A stretch of DNA of 22,795 nt, taken from positions 1,066,402-1,089,196 of the forward strand of contig BFEA01000050.1 in the NCBI GenBank assembly GCA_003427395.1, given 5' to 3'. Both the position numbers and the translations under genes were made by a program. This document shows, one piece after another, positions 19,521 through 22,795 of this stretch; within the stretch, counting starts at the first letter, position 1, and each line of letters opens with the position of its first letter. The DNA comes from Chara braunii. Lineage: Eukaryota > Streptophyta > Charophyceae > Charales > Characeae. A model generated the notes under the pieces. That model saw only the letters and a list, made by a program, of their open reading frames with translations. It was not told where the DNA came from and searched no databases.

Positions 19521-20604
19521 TTGAACAACGAAGGGGCAACTCTTGTCAAAATAATTCAGACATACCCACTTTCATGTTCAATCTTTACTCCCCTTTTCGG
19601 GCGGTGATTCTTGTGTCACGCTCCGATCGCGAGAGTAGTGCCTATTTGCACTCCCGTTAACACTAGTTGAATCACGGGCTCGGCTTCTTGTGGCGCCAGC
19701 CCTCCCACACGTTGGTGGCTCCTAAAGCGCCCCCCCGACCTGGTACTAGATTCAGCTTCCCCTTTCCCTGAAAGCCCGAGGAGGCGACTGCCCCTAGCTT
19801 CAAGACACCCTACCCTCTAGGAAGTGGTTTGGAATACCCCCCCCCCTCGCCCCAACACATTATTCAGGACTCAGAAGTTGGGCTGGCTCCACCGCAACAA
19901 CATGGTATCCCCCCGCGAAAGCGGTCCGCTCCGAATCGATAACAGGGACGGCCCCTAAGGCAACGAACCCCCGCCTCAGATGCCTCCTAGAGAGAAGAAG
20001 CCTAGACCCTAGGTGCAGACGACCGCTCTATGCCTTCCCGGCTAATGGTCGACTTAGACGAATTGAGAAGAGAAAGAAGTAAGATATTTTGGACGGGCAT
20101 AGAAGGATAGTGGTCGTTCGGGATAGAATGGGGAAATCCTTGGGAAGATACTAAGGTGTTCCCTTGTCTTCTTTTCTTTTAATTTTCCCACGACCTTCAT
20201 TCTTTCGGCATCCATCCGTTCGCACTTCCATTATTATTTTTGTTTCTCCTCTTTTCTGTCGCATGCATTCAGGTTGAGTGGGCGAGAGGTAAGCATCCCC
20301 ATCATTATCTCGAGTCAACTACGCAGATTCCTTCTCACATGCGTCTCCCAACCTTCCTGCACAATCAAGAAAAGAAACAATCCAAAGATTCATCCATCCC
20401 CAAACAGGTCAGCCCTTTCTTCACANGCATGNNATCACACTCTTACTCTACCTTTTCCCTTGAATTCAAAGCAATGTTGTGCAATGTGTGGGTTCACGNG
20501 GGTGTGCAAANGAACTAAGTCGCNCTGACCTTGAGTGATTNTTATGAAGGCTCGCTCACAAAGGCCAAATATCTTCACAAAAATTCGGTCGCACCACTCT
20601 CGTT

Positions 20605-21681
20605 GTGGCGGCTCACAAGGACGAGTCACACCCTCCTTCAAACGCGGCCGCTGACTCAGGCGCCGCTCACCAACACAGAAGCGAGCTCGCCGTTGAGGAG
20701 AGTGCCCCACTCTCAAATCCCACAGCCTCAACGTCACACCTTCCACCAAAACAGTGCCGATTCAACCCACCAAATACCAAGTCAGGCCACCACCTGCCTG
20801 CCGCAATACTTGGTGGTCCCGGACCCAATCCCCGCTTACTCGGTATGCCACAAAAAAATAACAACGGCCTCTACAATTCTTACAAGTGCCGCGTGCCGCA
20901 ATGCCATCAACAAGACGATCGTCACACCCTTTTTGTTCCAAGGTGCACTTCCACCTTGGCGGTACCGTCCCTGCGGCAACGTCCAATCCCCCTTCTCGTA
21001 ATTCTGTGCAAAATACTATCTCCACATAATCCAGCAGCACCCTCGCCATACCGCCAAGAAAATCGGTGCTGCCGCTGCAAGGATTCGGCAGCGCTTCCGC
21101 TGTACCGCCAAGAATACCAGCGCTGCCGCCGCACAATTTCGGCAGCTCTTCAGCTGTTCCGCCAAGAATACAAGCTTTGCCGCGGCACAATTTCGGCAGC
21201 GCTTCTGCTGTTCCGCCAAGAATACCAGCGCTGCCGCCGCACAATTTCGGCAGCGCTTTTGCTGTTCCGGCAAGAAAAAAGGTGTTGCTGCCGCAAAAAT
21301 TCGGCAGCGATTCCGCCACACCTCCCCAGAAAACCAGCAGCAACCTCAAGGCCACGACTTCCCCACAGCCTGCAGCACAGCACAGAAGGTGGGGCAAGAA
21401 GCTCCCAGCCTTTAGCTATGGCTGCCTCCTCTTTCCTCCAAGTGCTTCTGCAGACCTCCAGCACTTCGCCTCATCACACCAGCAGCCAGTCGGCCAGCAT
21501 CTACTCAAGTAGAATGCCGCAGCAACATTGTCACAAGTGTGAGGCTGCTTGGTGGCAGGCTAGCTTTTATAGCTGGATGAAGGCTGAGAGCAGCTGCTTT
21601 GCCCCCAGCCAAATCCCGGAACAGAGCCTGACCCTGGATCAAAATCGCGATCAAGGGCCAGGAAACTTTACGTTCCCCTAG
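20605..21681 (+). other. Open plus-strand frame of 358 codons over the 54-bp repeat (right LTR), doubtful as a gene
   Basis: This is the longer version of the left frame at 6102-6905, also from a GTG. A C where the left copy has T keeps the frame open past the repeat. A minus-strand frame of 211 codons overlaps it (20762-21397). Open frames on both strands over a simple repeat argue for chance. No domain was recognised. Confidence 0.15.
21051..21320. repeat. 54-bp tandem repeat, five units (right LTR)
   Basis: Same array as at 6548-6817, with unit starts at 21051, 21105, 21159, 21213 and 21267. The copy number and phase are the same in both LTRs, so the array was already present when the element inserted. 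Confidence 0.9.
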
Positions 21682-21711
21682 GGAAACCAAGTTCTGAACC
21701 TTGGCAGTGCA

Positions 21712-21838
21712 TCTGGCCTTCACCCGCGGCCAGACGCAACCCAGAAACGACTGTACTCAGCCATTTTCAAGCAGACTGTTGAAACCAACAGTCTGCTGCC
21801 TATCCATAGTCCAGATGCTTCTAAACTTGCATATGGTC
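21712..21838. other. Hairpin cluster (right LTR)
   Basis: This is the counterpart of 7209-7359. The 7-bp stem (21712-21734) and the 12-bp stem with loop AAAC (21770-21797) are perfect. The third stem (21809-21838) is weakened by two substitutions. The fourth has lost its second arm through a 12-base deletion between two CCGCGG words. Confidence 0.7.
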
Positions 21839-22121
21839 CGAGGCCGCGGCAGTTTCCCTTCTTTTTCTTTCCAACTTCTACCTCTTTTTTTTCTTTTCGT
21901 TTTCTTTTTTGTTTTTCTTAGGCAGGGGCAGCTCGTCGTTTGAACACGAACGAGCACATCCCCCTCCCAAGTCATTTCATAGAGTCGAACTAGAGTCAAG
22001 CTCCACAGGGTCTTCTTTTCCCCCCTTTGCCTCGCGCCCGCACCCGGACGCTTTCGACGCCAGGTTTAGGCGCGCAGGCAGACGCTGCAGCCCGTTCCTA
22101 ACTCAACGGACGCAGGTAAGC

Positions 22122-22124
<3 letters not shown>

Positions 22125-22202
<78 letters not shown>
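22125..22202 (+). repeat. (CT)n microsatellite (right LTR)
   Basis: About 78 bases of uninterrupted TC repeats at the same place as in the left LTR, 37 bases shorter. The length difference is the expected slippage. Confidence 0.97.
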
Positions 22203-22204
<2 letters not shown>

Positions 22205-22269
22205 AGGAACCTCCCCCCGACATGCCTGCATACAACCGCCTTTCTGCGGCTGATTCATTTGGCTGGTCT

Positions 22270-22320
22270 GCTGTCGAGGCTCAGCCTCCTGATGAGTCAG
22301 TGAGAGTCCGACGAAACAGT
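22270..22320 (+). ncRNA. Type III hammerhead self-cleaving ribozyme motif (right LTR)
   Basis: This is the second copy, with every core base kept. GTC lies at 22273-22275, stem I is GAGGC/GCCTC (22276-22280 and 22284-22288) with loop TCA, and CTGATGA lies at 22289-22295. Stem II is GTC/GAC (22296-22298 and 22310-22312), then GAA at 22313-22315 and ACAG pairing with CTGT (22271-22274). Compared with the left copy, a G-U pair in stem I and a G-U pair in stem III are both G-C here, so both substitutions keep the pairing. Stem II is shorter by 7 bases, with an 11-base loop. Predicted cleavage is after C22275. It may be less stable than the left copy. Confidence 0.83.
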
Positions 22321-22547
22321 CTGGCACAGCCAGACTCCCGAATCGCCCGTTCGTTCGAAACGAACAGGCACTCACAAAAAAAAGAATAAAAAAAAACAAT
22401 AAATCTAAACAAAATCTAAGATGTGAATCAAAAAACATCCAAGCAAAAACAAAAACAAAAGAAAACTGTAACCAAAAACGGTCGCCCGTTTTCACGGGCG
22501 ACTGTTTAGTGTAAGCCCCAGTCACTTCGGGACGCGCCACATGGCGC
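22318..22547 (+). other. Hairpin series downstream of the ribozyme (right LTR)
   Basis: This is the counterpart of 7869-8122. The AGTCTGG/CCAGACT hairpin (22318-22336) is perfect. The palindromic hairpin starting at 22345 is shorter by 13 bases and has one mismatch. The GTCGCCCGT/ACGGGCGAC hairpin (22481-22502) is perfect. The ACTGGGGCT arm is deleted, leaving only its partner. GCGCC/GGCGC is at 22534-22547. Confidence 0.7.
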
Positions 22548-22795
22548 TGTAGATTTAAATTTTTTTTTTTTTTCTTTTCTTTAGTGCCCCGTTCGTTCGA
22601 AACGAATGGGTGCCTAAGTCAAGAGACACCAAAAGGGGAATCCAAACGAAATCACAAAAAGAAAAAAATAGAATCTAAAGAAACCTAAAATAAGAAGTGG
22701 AAAAAAAAAAAAAGGAGACCAAAGGGCCTAGCTGCACTACTCTCGAAACGTGCAAAACGAGGGTGAATCCTCCACCAGAATATGGAAAGATGCAC

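Larger units (their letters stand above)
17284..22795 (-). repeat. 5' LTR (right copy), truncated by the window end
   Basis: This is the partner of the left LTR, joined to the PBS by a 2-base spacer (17282-17283). Compared with the left copy it has a 90-bp extra segment between two ATAG words (18268-18361) and a short duplication near 18450-18480. It lacks single hairpin arms at three places. It has a shorter CT repeat and seven N bases between 20426 and 20541. Both LTR ORFs are interrupted here. Neither LTR end at the element outer edge is visible. Confidence 0.88.

Overview
The window looks like eukaryotic, repeat-dominated nuclear DNA from a green plant or streptophyte alga. The best evidence is a 19-base primer-binding site (17263-17281, minus sense) that matches, from memory, the 3' end of plant-type tRNA-Asp with its CCA. 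Decayed retroelements in every frame, long microsatellites, a 25-base G run and scattered N bases fit a draft assembly of a large genome. I saw no intact host gene. A charophyte such as Chara is a guess from the look of the Ty3-type polymerase, not something shown here.

Layout. Bases 1-1765 are the 3' part of a LINE on the plus strand (RT tail and zinc-binding domain), broken by frameshifts and stops. Bases 1941-2585 hold a decayed minus-strand ORF that may be a LINE ORF1. A G-rich, GATC-rich stretch (2586-2886) ends at the edge of a very large Ty3/Gypsy-type LTR retrotransposon that fills the rest of the window on the minus strand. Its 3' LTR starts at 2887. Integrase, RNase H, RT, protease and gag follow from 11021 to 17052, with the PBS at 17263-17281. 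Its 5' LTR starts at 17284 and runs off the window. The LTRs match over at least 5.48 kb, which is exceptionally long. The inner end of the left LTR lies somewhere between 8366 and 11020 and could not be fixed.

The coding region has all the expected domains in order (gag with a CCHC knuckle, PR, RT with YIDD, RNase H, integrase with D,D35E and a GPY/F-like module). It is dead: it carries in-frame stops in gag, RT and RNase H and several frameshifts.

The unusual content is in the LTRs. Each copy carries (a) two adjacent minus-strand ORFs of 167 and 183 codons, intact in the left copy and broken in the right; (b) a 54-bp tandem repeat; (c) a CT microsatellite; and (d) directly after it, on the plus strand, a complete type III hammerhead self-cleaving ribozyme motif. 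Both ribozyme copies keep every core base, and two substitutions in stems I and III keep the pairing. The ribozyme sits in a zone very rich in perfect hairpins (about 7.2-8.8 kb). It is antisense to gag-pol, unlike the sense-strand hammerheads known in plant retrozyme LTRs. This suggests a separate antisense transcription unit or an embedded retrozyme-like module inside a giant LTR, and it is the main discovery candidate here.
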